This document shows, in pieces, positions 1-9,268 of a stretch of DNA of 64,000 nucleotides. A program made the translations under genes and the position numbers. Position 1 is the first letter of the stretch. Every line of letters starts with the position of its first letter. Source of the stretch: Methylobacterium nodulans ORS 2060 (GTDB taxonomy: Bacteria > Pseudomonadota > Alphaproteobacteria > Rhizobiales > Beijerinckiaceae); contig NC_011894.1 in NCBI RefSeq assembly GCF_000022085.1, positions 3,003,501 to 3,067,500 of the forward strand. Reading direction: 5' to 3'. The notes under the pieces are model-generated. The model did no database searches, was not told the origin of the DNA, and saw only the letters and a list, made by a program, of their open reading frames with translations.

Positions 1-120
1 TAAGATGCGGCGGCCTCCCTGAGGGACGGCGGAAGATGTTGCCCGTCACCCGTCCTCGCGACCATCTTCTTCCCCGCCGCGTCTACTCGTTCTTCCAAGG
101 CACACGCCGAGGGATCGAGG

Positions 121-963
121 ATGCAGACGGGTGGGATCGAGTTGAGGGGCTTTGCCCCCGAGCATCTGGACGGGGCCGTCGCCTTGTCGCGGGCGGCGGG
201 CTGGCCGCACCGCAGGGAGGACTGGACCCTCGTTCTCTCCCTCAGCGTCGGGACCGTCCTCCTCGACCGCAGCCGCGTGGTCGGGACCGCGATGACGACG
301 CCCCTCGGCCGGGAGGCCGCAACCATCAACATGGTGATCGTGGACGAAGCCATGCGCGGGCATGGCCTCGGCCGCCGGCTGATGGATGCGGCCCTCGCGG
401 CCGCGGACGGCCGCGCCTGCCGGCTGATCGCCACCGAGGCCGGCCTGCCCCTCTACGAGAGGCTGGGATTCCGCGCGACCGGCCGGATCGTCCAGCACCA
501 GGGGCCAGCCGTGCCGGGCGCCGCCGCCCGGGCGGAGGGAGTCGCATGGTCCGAGGCGCCGCCGGTCGCGGACCTCGCCGCCCTCGACCGCGAAGCCTGC
601 GGCATGGACCGGGCGGCGCTGATCGGCCGCCTCGCCGCCGAGGGTCGGATCGCGGTGCTCCGCCGCGACGGCGCGATCCGGGGCTTCGCGGCCCTGCGCG
701 CCTTCGGCCGGGGCGAGGTGATCGGACCCGTCGTCGCGGGGAATCCGGAGGAGGCCCGGGCCCTCCTCGCCTTCGTGATGGCCGCACGCCGCGGCGCCTT
801 CCTGCGCGTCGACACGCCGGAGGAGGCGGGCCTCGCCCCCTGGCTCGCGGCGCAGGGGCTCGTCGCCGTCGGCGGCGGCATCGCCATGCAGCGGGGCGGC
901 GCCCATCCGCAACCCGCGGGCAACGCCCGCACCTTCGCCCTCGCCAGCCAGGCTCTCGGCTGA
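121..963 (+). CDS. GNAT family N-acetyltransferase (two-domain, YitH-like)
   Basis: A 280-residue protein. The N-terminal half has the GNAT fold signature: a VVGTAMTTPLG strand, then INMVIVDEAMRGHGLGRRLM, where R-G-H-G-L-G is the acetyl-CoA pyrophosphate loop (about residues 78-84), and LPLYERLGFRATGRI at the end of the domain. The C-terminal half (from about residue 140) resembles the second domain found in YitH-type acetyltransferases. The start is the first ATG of the domain-bearing frame. It lies 14 bases upstream of an aminotransferase on the same strand, so the two are probably cotranscribed. The acceptor substrate cannot be read from sequence; an amino compound handled by this cluster is a guess. 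Confidence 0.85.
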   Translation: MQTGGIELRGFAPEHLDGAVALSRAAGWPHRREDWTLVLSLSVGTVLLDRSRVVGTAMTTPLGREAATINMVIVDEAMRGHGLGRRLMDAALAAADGRACRLIATEAGLPLYERLGFRATGRIVQHQGPAVPGAAARAEGVAWSEAPPVADLAALDREACGMDRAALIGRLAAEGRIAVLRRDGAIRGFAALRAFGRGEVIGPVVAGNPEEARALLAFVMAARRGAFLRVDTPEEAGLAPWLAAQGLVAVGGGIAMQRGGAHPQPAGNARTFALASQALG

Positions 964-977
964 CCCGGAGACCCCAG

Positions 978-2351
978 ATGTTCAGCAATTCCCTCATCGA
1001 ACTCGATCGCGCCCATCTCGTCCATCCGGTCGCCTCCTATCGCGGCCACGAGCGGACGGGCGTGCGGGTTCTGCGGTCCGCCAAGGGCGCGACCGTCACC
1101 GACGCCGCCGGCCGGGAGCTTCTCGACGGCTTCGCCGGCCTCTGGTGCGTCAATGCGGGCTACGGGCACGACAGCATCGTGGAGGCCGCCGCGCGGCAGA
1201 TGCGCGAATTGCCCTACGCCACCGCCTATTTCGGGCTGGGCTCGGAGCCGGCGATCCGGCTCGCCGCTGCGCTCGCGGAGCGCGCGCCGGGCGACCTCAA
1301 CCACGTCTACTTCACGCTCGGCGGCTCGGATGCGGTGGACACCACCGTCCGCCTCATCCGCAACTACCAGACGGTCCGGGGCAAACCGGAGAAGGACCAG
1401 TTCATCTCCCTGGAACAGGGCTACCACGGGTCCTCGACGGTCGGCGCCGGCCTGACCGCGCTGCCCGCCTTCCACGCGAATTTCGGCCTGCCCTTCGCCT
1501 GGCAGCACAAGATCCCCTCGCCCTACCCCTACCGCAATCCGGCGGGCAGCGACCTCGAGGCGATCATCGCCGCCTCGCTCGCCGCGCTGCGCGCGAAGGT
1601 GGAGGAACTCGGGCCTGAGCGCGTCGCCGCCTTCTATGCCGAGCCGATCCAGGGATCGGGCGGCGTCATCGTGCCGCCGCGGGGCTGGATGAAGGCGATG
1701 CGCGACCTCTGCGCGGAACTCGACATCCTCTTCGTTGCCGACGAGGTGATCACGGGGTTCGGCCGCACCGGACCGCTCTTCGCCTGCACCGAGGACGAGG
1801 TCGTCCCGGACCTCATGACGACCGCCAAGGGCCTCACCTCCGGCTACGTGCCGATGGGAGCGGTCTTCCTGTCGAACCGGATCTACGACACCATCGCGGA
1901 CGGCGCGGGGGAGGCCGCAATCGGGCACGGCTACACCTACTCGGCCCATCCCGTGAGCGCCGCGGTCGGCCTCGAGGTGCTCCGCCTCTACGAGAACGGT
2001 CTCCTGGAGAATGGCCGCCGGGCGGGCACGCGGCTTCAGGCGGGCCTGCAGAGCCTCGCCGACCACCCGCTCGTGGGCGATGTGCGCGGGCGTGGCCTCC
2101 TCGCTGCGCTGGAACTCGTGGTGGACAAGGCGCGCAAGGCGCCCCTCCCCGCGGCGGCCGATCCGGCACGGCGCATCTTCGACCGCGCCTGGAACAACGG
2201 GCTCGTGATCCGCGCCTTCGGCAACGGCATCCTCGGCTACGCGCCCCCGCTCTGCTGCACCGAGGCCGAGATCGATGCCATCGTCGAGCGGACCCGCAGG
2301 ATTCTGGACCAGACCCTGGAGGATGCGGACGTCCGGGCGGCCATGGCCTGA
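978..2351 (+). CDS. Class III PLP-dependent aminotransferase
   Basis: A 457-residue omega-aminotransferase of fold type I. Visible landmarks are the glycine-rich YFTLGGSDAVDTTVR segment near residue 110, the ADEVITGFGRTG block near residue 253 with the Asp that contacts the PLP ring nitrogen, and TAKGLTSGYVPMGA with the Schiff-base lysine near residue 284. The open frame extends upstream across the acetyltransferase, but the ATG at 978 follows that gene's stop and gives the normal family length. Likely reaction: transfer of a terminal or alpha amino group to pyruvate or 2-oxoglutarate. Neighbouring HAD, importer and FAD oxidoreductase genes suggest catabolism of an imported amine. The substrate is unknown. 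Confidence 0.93.
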   Translation: MFSNSLIELDRAHLVHPVASYRGHERTGVRVLRSAKGATVTDAAGRELLDGFAGLWCVNAGYGHDSIVEAAARQMRELPYATAYFGLGSEPAIRLAAALAERAPGDLNHVYFTLGGSDAVDTTVRLIRNYQTVRGKPEKDQFISLEQGYHGSSTVGAGLTALPAFHANFGLPFAWQHKIPSPYPYRNPAGSDLEAIIAASLAALRAKVEELGPERVAAFYAEPIQGSGGVIVPPRGWMKAMRDLCAELDILFVADEVITGFGRTGPLFACTEDEVVPDLMTTAKGLTSGYVPMGAVFLSNRIYDTIADGAGEAAIGHGYTYSAHPVSAAVGLEVLRLYENGLLENGRRAGTRLQAGLQSLADHPLVGDVRGRGLLAALELVVDKARKAPLPAAADPARRIFDRAWNNGLVIRAFGNGILGYAPPLCCTEAEIDAIVERTRRILDQTLEDADVRAAMA

Positions 2352-2581
2352 AACGCCTTCTGCCGCGCCGGTAGGCAGATTTCGTGGTGCACATTCAATT
2401 CGCAATTTTGTGCTGCGAGGCCGCTGTCTTCGGTGTCTCCCGCAAGCCGACTCTGCGACATTTGGGGAATGCGAGCACGGGGAACCGGACGCGGGAGGCG
2501 AGCGGACACGGATCGGCAGGCGCGGCGCCGCCTGCCCGGCCCGCCGGGCGGGATCACCGCCCCGGATCTGGGAGCAGGACC

Positions 2582-3298
2582 TTGGCAAAGACCTTGAACG
2601 AGTACCGCTACCTCACCTTCGACGTCGTCGGCACGCTGATCGACTTCGAGAGGGGCATCAAGGATTGCCTGGCGGGCATCGCCGCCGAGGCCGGCGCTGC
2701 AATCGACGGCGAGGAGGCGCTGTCGCTCTATCGCGCCGCCCGCTACTCGCCCGACGCCGCGCTGTTCCCCGACGACCTCGTCCGGGTCTACCGCGTGATC
2801 GCGCCGGCGCTCGGCCTGCCCGTCGAGGACGTCTATGGCGAGCGCCTGCGGGATTCCGCGAAGAGGTGGGCGCCCTTTCCCGACAGCGCCGCGGCGCTGG
2901 CGCGGCTCGCGACGGGCGCGCGCCTGATCGCGATGACCAATGCCCGTCGCTGGGCCTTCACCCACTTCTCGGAGGCGCTCGGCAACCCGTTCCACGCGGG
3001 CTTCACGGCGGACGATACCGGCACCGAGAAACCGGACCCGGCCTTCTTCGAGACGGTTCTCGCCTCCATCGAGGCGGAGGGCGGCAGGCGCAGCGACATC
3101 CTGCACGTCGCACAGAGCCAATACCACGACATCGGCGTCTCGCGGCGGCTCGGGATCATCAATTGCTGGATCGAGCGCCGGCACGCCCAGAAGGGCTACG
3201 GCGGCACGATCGAGCCGGAGCAGTTCACCACACCCGACTTCCACTTCACCTCGATGGCCGGCCTCGCCGATGCCGTCGAGGCGGCGCGGGTCGCCTGA
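2582..3298 (+). CDS. HAD-superfamily hydrolase (haloacid dehalogenase-like)
   Basis: A 238-residue HAD protein. Motif I is FDVVGTL near the N terminus (the nucleophile Asp is the first D; the second motif Asp is replaced by V-G), motif II is IAMTNARRW, and the motif III/IV region is TGTEKPDPAFFE followed by VAQSQYHDIGVSRRLG. The missing second aspartate of DxD is typical of L-2-haloacid dehalogenase-like members rather than phosphatases. The frame is open from 2384, but residues before LAKTLNEYRYL look non-coding. A TTG at 2582 after a GGAG seven bases upstream fits best, so the start is uncertain. It precedes the ABC importer genes on the same strand. Confidence 0.82.
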   Translation: MAKTLNEYRYLTFDVVGTLIDFERGIKDCLAGIAAEAGAAIDGEEALSLYRAARYSPDAALFPDDLVRVYRVIAPALGLPVEDVYGERLRDSAKRWAPFPDSAAALARLATGARLIAMTNARRWAFTHFSEALGNPFHAGFTADDTGTEKPDPAFFETVLASIEAEGGRRSDILHVAQSQYHDIGVSRRLGIINCWIERRHAQKGYGGTIEPEQFTTPDFHFTSMAGLADAVEAARVA

Positions 3299-3372
3299 CG
3301 GCCCCGCTCGTCACCCACGAACCCGGCCGCCGCCGGGCTTGCCGCCTGCCACCGTCTCCCGAGGGGATGTCG

Positions 3373-4986
3373 ATGACCGATCACTTCGTCACCAACTGGA
3401 CGCGTCTCGACGATGCCGCGGTCGAGGACGCGATCCGCCGGGGTGCCTCCCGCCGCGAACTCCTGCGCGCGCTCATGCTCGGGGGCGTCGCGGCGTCGAC
3501 CGGTACGGCGATCCTCGGGCGCGCGACCGCAGCGCTCGCCGCGACTCCGCGCCCGGGCGGCGCATTGCGGGCCGCCGGCTGGTCCTCCTCGACCGCCGAT
3601 ACCCTCGATCCGGCCAAGGCGTCTCTCTCCACCGATTACGTGCGCTGCTGCGCCTTCTACAACCGCCTCACCGTGCTCGACGCCGCCGGCAACGTCCAGA
3701 TGGAGCTGGCCGAGAGCATCGAGACCAGGGACGCCAAGGTCTGGACGGTGAAGCTGCGCAAGGGCGTCACCTTCCACAACGGCAAGGCGCTCACCTCCGC
3801 CGATGTCATCTATTCCCTCAAGCGCCACCTCGATCCGGCCGTCGGCTCGAAGGCGAATGCGCTCGCCAAGCAGATGACCGGCTTCAAGGCGCCGGACGAC
3901 CTCACCGTCGAGATCACGCTGGCGAACCCGAATGCCGACCTGCCGACCATCCTCGCCACCCACCACTTCATGATCCTGGCGGACGGCACCACGAATTTCG
4001 CCAAGGCCAACGGCACCGGTGCCTTCACCTGCGAGGTCTTCGAGCCCGGCATGCGCTCGGTCGGCCTCAAGAACAAGCACTACTGGAAGGCGAGCGGGCC
4101 CTACCTCGATTCCTTCGAGTTCTTCGCGATCCCTGACGATTCGGCGCGCGTGAACGCGCTGCTCTCGGGCGACATCCAGCTCGCGGCCGCGATCAACCCG
4201 CGCTCGATGCGGCTCGTGGAGAGCCAGCCGGGCGTCGTGCTCTCGAAGACGACCTCGGGCAACTACACCGACTTGAACATGCGGCTCGACATGGCGCCCG
4301 GCGACAAGGCCGGCTTCGTGGAGGGCATGAAGCACCTGCTCAACCGGCCGCTCATTCAGAAATCGGCGCTGCGCGGTCTTGCCGAGATCGCCAACGACCA
4401 GCCGGTGCCGCCCTCGAGCCGCTACCACAATCCCGAGGTGAAGCCGCGCGCCTTCGACCCCGACAAAGCGAAGTTCCTCCTCGGCAAGGCCGGCGTGCTC
4501 GGCCAGACCATCCCGGTCATCGCCTCGGACGCCGCGAACTCCGCGGTCGACATGGCGACCCTGCTCCAGCAGGCGGCGGCCGGGATCGGCCTGAAGCTCG
4601 ACATCCAGCGCGTCCCCTCGGATGGCTACTGGTCGAACTACTGGCTGAAGGCCCCGATCCACTTCGGCAACGTGAATCCGCGGCCGACGCCCGACATCCT
4701 GTTCTCGCTGTTCTACGCCTCGGAAGCCCCCTGGAACGAGAGCCGCTACAAGTCCGAGACATTCGACCGGATGCTGATCGAGGCGCGCGGCCTCCTCGAC
4801 GAGACCAAGCGCAAGGCGATCTACGGCGAGATGCAGGCGATGATCGCGAACGAGGCGGGCACCGCCATCCCGGTCTACATCTCGAACGTCGACGCCCACT
4901 CGGCGAAGCTGAAGGGTCTGCAGCCGAGTCCCCTCGGCGGCATGATGGGCTACGCCTTCGCGGAATACGTCTGGTTCGAGGCCTGA
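3373..4986 (+). CDS. ABC transporter substrate-binding protein (peptide/nickel, family 5)
   Basis: A 537-residue solute-binding protein of the DppA/OppA type (SBP_bac_5). The N terminus carries a Tat-like export signal, SRRELLRALMLGG followed by an Ala-rich hydrophobic stretch and a likely cut near ALAATPRPGG. The family hallmark WTVKLRKGVTFHNGKALTSADV lies around residue 120. ATG 3373 is preferred to ATG 3367 because GAGGGG lies six bases before 3373 and directly abuts 3367. It binds an oligopeptide-like or amino compound in the periplasm and passes it to the two permeases encoded just downstream. The ligand cannot be deduced. Confidence 0.93.
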   Translation: MTDHFVTNWTRLDDAAVEDAIRRGASRRELLRALMLGGVAASTGTAILGRATAALAATPRPGGALRAAGWSSSTADTLDPAKASLSTDYVRCCAFYNRLTVLDAAGNVQMELAESIETRDAKVWTVKLRKGVTFHNGKALTSADVIYSLKRHLDPAVGSKANALAKQMTGFKAPDDLTVEITLANPNADLPTILATHHFMILADGTTNFAKANGTGAFTCEVFEPGMRSVGLKNKHYWKASGPYLDSFEFFAIPDDSARVNALLSGDIQLAAAINPRSMRLVESQPGVVLSKTTSGNYTDLNMRLDMAPGDKAGFVEGMKHLLNRPLIQKSALRGLAEIANDQPVPPSSRYHNPEVKPRAFDPDKAKFLLGKAGVLGQTIPVIASDAANSAVDMATLLQQAAAGIGLKLDIQRVPSDGYWSNYWLKAPIHFGNVNPRPTPDILFSLFYASEAPWNESRYKSETFDRMLIEARGLLDETKRKAIYGEMQAMIANEAGTAIPVYISNVDAHSAKLKGLQPSPLGGMMGYAFAEYVWFEA

Positions 4987-5046
4987 TCCCCCGCCCTCCC
5001 GGCAGGGCGGGACGAGGTCCCGCCGCGCTCACCCCGAGGCCATCCC

Positions 5047-5997
5047 ATGAAGAGCCAGATCCCCTCCCTCGTGCTGGGCCGGATTGTCGTGGCGCTCGTC
5101 ACCCTGCTGGTGGTGTCCTTCACGATCTTCTGCGCGACCGAGCTTCTGCCGGGCGACGTCGCGGAGGTGCTGCTCGGGCAGGCCGCGACGCCGGAGGCGG
5201 TGGCGGGCCTGCGCGCGGCCATGCATCTCGATAAGCCGGCCGTCCTGCGCTTCCTGCGCTGGATCGGCGGGCTCGCGACGGGCGATCTCGGGACCTCCTA
5301 CGCCAACCACCTGCCGGTGGCCCAGCTCATCGGCGGCCGGCTCGTCAACACGCTGAAGCTCGCGGCCGTCACGGCCGTCTTCTCGGTGCCGGTCGCGCTC
5401 GGCCTCGGCATCGCGGCGGCGGTGCTGCGGGGCTCCCTCTTCGACCGGGTCGTCACGGCGCTCACCATCGGCGTCATCTCGGTGCCGGAATTCATGGTGG
5501 CGACCTCCGCGGTGCTGCTGTTCGCGGTCTACCTCAAATGGCTTCCGGCCCTGTCCTTCACCAACGAGGTGCAGTCGCTCTGGCAGCTCCTGCGCGTCTT
5601 CATCATGCCGGTGATCACGCTGAGCTTCGTCATCTCGGCGCAGATGATCCGCATGACCCGGGCCGCCGTGATCGAGGCGCTCGACAAGCCCTATGCGGAG
5701 ATGGCGCTCCTGAAGGGCGCCTCCCGGGCCCGCATCGTGCTCAGGCACGCCCTGCCGAACGCGCTCGGTCCCATCGTCAACGCGGTCGCGCTCTCGCTCT
5801 CCTACCTGCTCGGCGGCGTGATCATCGTCGAGACGATCTTCAACTATCCGGGGGTCGCCAAGCTGATGGTGGACGCGGTCACGACCCGCGACCTGCCGCT
5901 GATCCAGACCTGCGCGATGGTGTTCTGCCTGGGCTACCTGATGCTGATCACGACTGCCGACATCCTCGCCATCCTGGCCAACCCGAGGCTGCGCTGA
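5047..5997 (+). CDS. ABC transporter permease, DppB/OppB type
   Basis: A 316-residue inner-membrane permease with about six hydrophobic segments. The N terminus (LGRIVVALVTLLVVSFTIF, LLPGDVAEVLLGQAATPE) is characteristic of DppB/GsiC proteins. The cytoplasmic EAA loop contacting the ATPase is visible as EMALLKGASRARIVLRHALPNALGP near residues 217-241. It is the second gene of the importer and ends two bases before the next permease starts, indicating an operon. Confidence 0.94.
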   Translation: MKSQIPSLVLGRIVVALVTLLVVSFTIFCATELLPGDVAEVLLGQAATPEAVAGLRAAMHLDKPAVLRFLRWIGGLATGDLGTSYANHLPVAQLIGGRLVNTLKLAAVTAVFSVPVALGLGIAAAVLRGSLFDRVVTALTIGVISVPEFMVATSAVLLFAVYLKWLPALSFTNEVQSLWQLLRVFIMPVITLSFVISAQMIRMTRAAVIEALDKPYAEMALLKGASRARIVLRHALPNALGPIVNAVALSLSYLLGGVIIVETIFNYPGVAKLMVDAVTTRDLPLIQTCAMVFCLGYLMLITTADILAILANPRLR

Positions 5998-5999
5998 TC

Positions 6000-6842
6000 A
6001 TGGCCGTCTCCGCCCGGCCGGGGCCCCGCTTCGGCTACGCCTTCAGCCCGGTCGGCGTCCTCGGCTTCGCCATCGTGCTGTTCTGGGCCGCCGTCGCGAT
6101 CGTGGCGCCGCTCATCACGCCCCACCCCGTCGGCGAGATCGTCGACCTCGACTATTTCGGACCGATGACGAGCCAGTTCTGGCTCGGCACCGACTATCTC
6201 GGCCGCGACATGCTCTCCCGCATCCTGATGGGAGCCCGCTACACGGTCGGCATCTCGCTCGCGGCGGTGACGCTCGCCTGCCTGACCGGCGTCACCCTCG
6301 GCATGACGGCGGCGGTCGCCGGCGGCTGGTTCGACGCCGCGCTGAGCCGCTTCCTCGACGCCCTGAACGCGATCCCGAGCAAGCTCTTCGGCCTCGTGGT
6401 GGTGGCGGGCGTCGGCTCCTCCATCCCGGTGCTGATCCTCACCCTCGCGGTGATCTACACGCCCGGCGCCTACCGCTTCGCCCGGGCGCTCGCCGTGAAC
6501 GTCAACACCATGGACTTCGTCACCGTCGCCCGCGTCCGCGGCGAGGGGACGGCCTACATCATCCGCGCCGAGATCCTGCCCAACATCATCGGCCCGGTTC
6601 TGGCCGATCTCGGCCTGCGCTTCGTCTTCGTCGTGCTCCTCCTCTCGGGCCTGTCCTTCCTCGGGCTCGGCGTCCAGCCGCCCAACGCCGACTGGGGCGC
6701 GCTCGTGCGCGAGAATATCGGCGGCCTGCCCTTCGGGGCGCCCGCGGTGATCGTCCCATCCCTCGCGATCGCGAGCCTCACCATCAGCGTGAACCTCCTG
6801 ATCGACAACCTTCCCCGCCGGATCCGGGACCGGAGCGAATGA
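6000..6842 (+). CDS. ABC transporter permease, DppC/OppC type
   Basis: A 280-residue inner-membrane permease. The N-terminal membrane segment is followed by the periplasmic HPVGEIVDLDYFGPMT and WLGTDYLGRDMLSRILMGAR signature of the DppC subfamily, where GTDxLGRD is diagnostic. The EAA-like loop is VARVRGEGTAYIIRAEILPNI. The start is ATG 6000, two bases after the DppB stop; the gene overlaps the ATPase start by four bases (ATGA), implying translational coupling. It forms the heterodimeric channel with the preceding permease. Confidence 0.94.
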   Translation: MAVSARPGPRFGYAFSPVGVLGFAIVLFWAAVAIVAPLITPHPVGEIVDLDYFGPMTSQFWLGTDYLGRDMLSRILMGARYTVGISLAAVTLACLTGVTLGMTAAVAGGWFDAALSRFLDALNAIPSKLFGLVVVAGVGSSIPVLILTLAVIYTPGAYRFARALAVNVNTMDFVTVARVRGEGTAYIIRAEILPNIIGPVLADLGLRFVFVVLLLSGLSFLGLGVQPPNADWGALVRENIGGLPFGAPAVIVPSLAIASLTISVNLLIDNLPRRIRDRSE

Positions 6843-8515
6843 TGGCCAACCTCGTGGAGATCCGCGGCCTGCGCGTGGAGGCCAAGACCGACGCGGGCCG
6901 CAGCGTCGAGATCATCCGGGGCGTCGACCTCGACGTCGCGCCCGGCGAGATCCTCGCCCTCATCGGCGAGAGCGGCTCCGGCAAGACCACGATCGCGCTG
7001 ACCCTGATGGGCTACACCCGCGCCGGCTGCCGGATCAGCGGCGGATCCGTGCTCCTCGACGGCAAGGACATGGCGGCGCTGCCCGAGGCGGCGCGCGCCG
7101 CCCTGCGGGGCACCGTGGTCGCCTACATCCCGCAGAGCGCGGCCGCCGCCTTCAATCCCGCCCAGACGATCCTGGAGCAGGTGATCGAGGTCGCCCGCAT
7201 CCACGACCTGATGCCGCCCGACGAGGCCCGCACCCGCGCCGTCGCGCTGTTCCGGGCGCTGGCGCTCCCCGAGCCGGAGACCATCGGCGCGCGCTACCCG
7301 CACCAGGTCTCGGGCGGCCAGCTGCAGCGCCTGTCCGCCGCCATGGCGCTGATCGGGCGGCCGAAGCTCGTGATCTTCGACGAGCCGACGACCGCCCTCG
7401 ACGTCACCACGCAGATCGAGGTGCTGCGCGCCTTCAAATCCGTGATGAAGGACAGCGGCGCGGCGGGCGTCTACGTCTCGCACGACCTCGCCGTCGTCGC
7501 CCAGATCGCCGACCGCATCATGGTGCTGAAGGGCGGCGCGGTGCAGGAGGTCGGCGCGACCGCGCAGATCCTCGCCCACCCGGCCCATCCCTATACCCGC
7601 GCGCTGCTCGACGCCGTCGAGCCGGCGGCCGCCGGGCCCAGGATCTGGGACGCGGCCGATCCCGGCAGCCGGCCGCTCCTCGAAGTGACCGACCTCGTGG
7701 CGGGATATGGCCCGATCGGCCGGAACGGGATGCCGGCCGTCACGGCGCTCAGATCGGTGAGTCTCACGGTGGAGCGGGGCCGCAATCTCGGCATCATCGG
7801 GGAATCCGGCTGCGGGAAGTCGACCCTCGCGCGGGTCATCGCCGGCATCATCGAGCCCGTGTCCGGGCGGATCGCCCTTGCCGGCACGGAACTCGCCGCA
7901 AGCGCCCGCAGCCGCCCGCGCGACGCCCTGCGCCGGCTTCAGATCGTGTTCCAGCTCGCAGACACCGCGCTCAACCCCGCAAAGCCCGTGGGCGAGATCC
8001 TCGGCCGCCCGCTGACCTTCTACCACGGACATCGCGGGCGCGCGTGCGAGGCGCGGATCGAGCAGCTTCTCGACATGGTCCGCCTGCCGCGCGCGCTCAA
8101 GCACCGGCTGCCGGGAGAGCTTTCGGGCGGGCAGAAGCAGCGCGTGAACCTTGCGCGGGCGCTCGCGGCGGAGCCGGACCTCCTCATCTGCGACGAGATC
8201 ACGTCGGCTCTCGACACGGTCGTGGCGGCGGCGATCATGGAGCTGTTGGGTGAGCTCCAGCAAGCCCTCGGCCTCTCCTACATCTTCATCAGCCACGACC
8301 TCTCGATGGTCCGCTCGATCTGCGACAGGATCGCCGTCATGTATGCGGGCGAGAAGATCGAGGAACTCGCGCCCGCGGACTTCGGCTGCGAGGGCACGCA
8401 CGCCTATTCCCGGCTGCTGCATGCCTCGATGCCGAAGCTCGATCCCGGCTGGCTCGACGGGCTCGTCCGCGCGGAGCCGGCGGGGTGGCCCGCCTCCGTG
8501 AGCGCCGCCTCGTAG
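6839..8515 (+). CDS. ABC transporter ATP-binding protein, fused DppD-DppF type
   Basis: A 558-residue protein with two complete ABC ATPase domains in one chain. Domain 1 has Walker A GESGSGKTT, signature VSGGQLQRLSAA and Walker B LVIFDEPTTALD. Domain 2 has Walker A GESGCGKST, signature LSGGQKQRVNLA and Walker B LLICDEITSALD, with the H-loop SHDLSMV. In E. coli DppD and DppF are separate; fused forms are common in Rhizobiales. It energises the importer. The gene ends 53 bases from the convergent Lrp-type regulator. Confidence 0.94.
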   Translation: MMANLVEIRGLRVEAKTDAGRSVEIIRGVDLDVAPGEILALIGESGSGKTTIALTLMGYTRAGCRISGGSVLLDGKDMAALPEAARAALRGTVVAYIPQSAAAAFNPAQTILEQVIEVARIHDLMPPDEARTRAVALFRALALPEPETIGARYPHQVSGGQLQRLSAAMALIGRPKLVIFDEPTTALDVTTQIEVLRAFKSVMKDSGAAGVYVSHDLAVVAQIADRIMVLKGGAVQEVGATAQILAHPAHPYTRALLDAVEPAAAGPRIWDAADPGSRPLLEVTDLVAGYGPIGRNGMPAVTALRSVSLTVERGRNLGIIGESGCGKSTLARVIAGIIEPVSGRIALAGTELAASARSRPRDALRRLQIVFQLADTALNPAKPVGEILGRPLTFYHGHRGRACEARIEQLLDMVRLPRALKHRLPGELSGGQKQRVNLARALAAEPDLLICDEITSALDTVVAAAIMELLGELQQALGLSYIFISHDLSMVRSICDRIAVMYAGEKIEELAPADFGCEGTHAYSRLLHASMPKLDPGWLDGLVRAEPAGWPASVSAAS

Positions 8516-8568
8516 GATCAGCAGGTCGGACAAGCGCCCCGCGGCTTTCCGGCGGCAACCTACCGATT

Positions 8569-9045
8569 CTAGACCTTGAACAGGCTCGTCAGGGGCATAT
8601 GGCTGCGGGCGATCGGCGTCTTCAGCACGACGAAGCTGAAGTACTTGTCGATCCCGATGTCCATGTCGATCAGCCGTTCCATCATCGTCTGGTACTCGGC
8701 GATCCCGCTCGTCACGAACTTGACGAGGTAGTCGTAGCCGCCGGAGATGAGGTGGCACTCCACCGCCGCCTCCTCCTTCTCCATCGCCGCGAGGAAACGC
8801 GCGAAATCGATCTGGCGGTGGTTCTTCAGGGTGATCTCGGTGAAGACGGTGAAGGTCTGGCCGAGCTTGGCGACGTTGATCTGCGCGGAATAGCCGGAGA
8901 TGTAGCCGGCCGCCTGCAGCTTCTTCACGCGCATCAGGCAGGGGCTCGGCGAGAGGTTGACGAGTTCGGCCAGCTCCACGTTGGTGATGCGGCCGTTCTT
9001 CTGCAACTCGTAGAGAATCTTGATGTCGATCTTATCGAGCTTCAT
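8569..9045 (-). CDS. Lrp/AsnC family transcriptional regulator
   Basis: A 158-residue regulator with an N-terminal winged helix-turn-helix (LDKIDIKILYELQKNGRITN, then the recognition region VNLSPSPCLMRVKKL) and a C-terminal ligand-sensing RAM domain (HLISGGYDYLVKFVTSGIAEYQ). The frame is open a further 41 codons upstream, but ATG 9045 gives the standard family start. Lrp proteins bind amino acids and often control adjacent catabolic genes. It lies between the importer and a divergent FAD oxidoreductase, so control of both is a reasonable inference. The 223-base region between its start and the oxidoreductase start would hold both promoters. Confidence 0.92.
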   Translation of the reverse strand: MKLDKIDIKILYELQKNGRITNVELAELVNLSPSPCLMRVKKLQAAGYISGYSAQINVAKLGQTFTVFTEITLKNHRQIDFARFLAAMEKEEAAVECHLISGGYDYLVKFVTSGIAEYQTMMERLIDMDIGIDKYFSFVVLKTPIARSHMPLTSLFKV

Positions 9046-9268
9046 GGCCGATCCGGATCCGGGGGTGCCATCTCTCGCCTCGGCGGTGAACGGCACATTA
9101 TGCTGCACCGGTCCGCGCGCCAAGCGGCAATGCTGAGCGAACCCAGTTTCGGCACAATGCGCTAGCATCTTTCAGGCCAACCGAAGGATATGCCGTGCGG
9201 TGCCCATTTGCGGCGCGTCTCGCGCCGAGCGGGGGGCTAGAATGCTGCTCGCCTGACCGGAGACCGAG

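Noticed and set aside
453..2588. Very long minus-strand open frames across the acetyltransferase and aminotransferase, and similar ones across most high-GC genes
   Set aside because: They are antisense shadows caused by high GC third positions, are Arg/Gly/Ala-rich and carry none of the motifs present on the sense strand.
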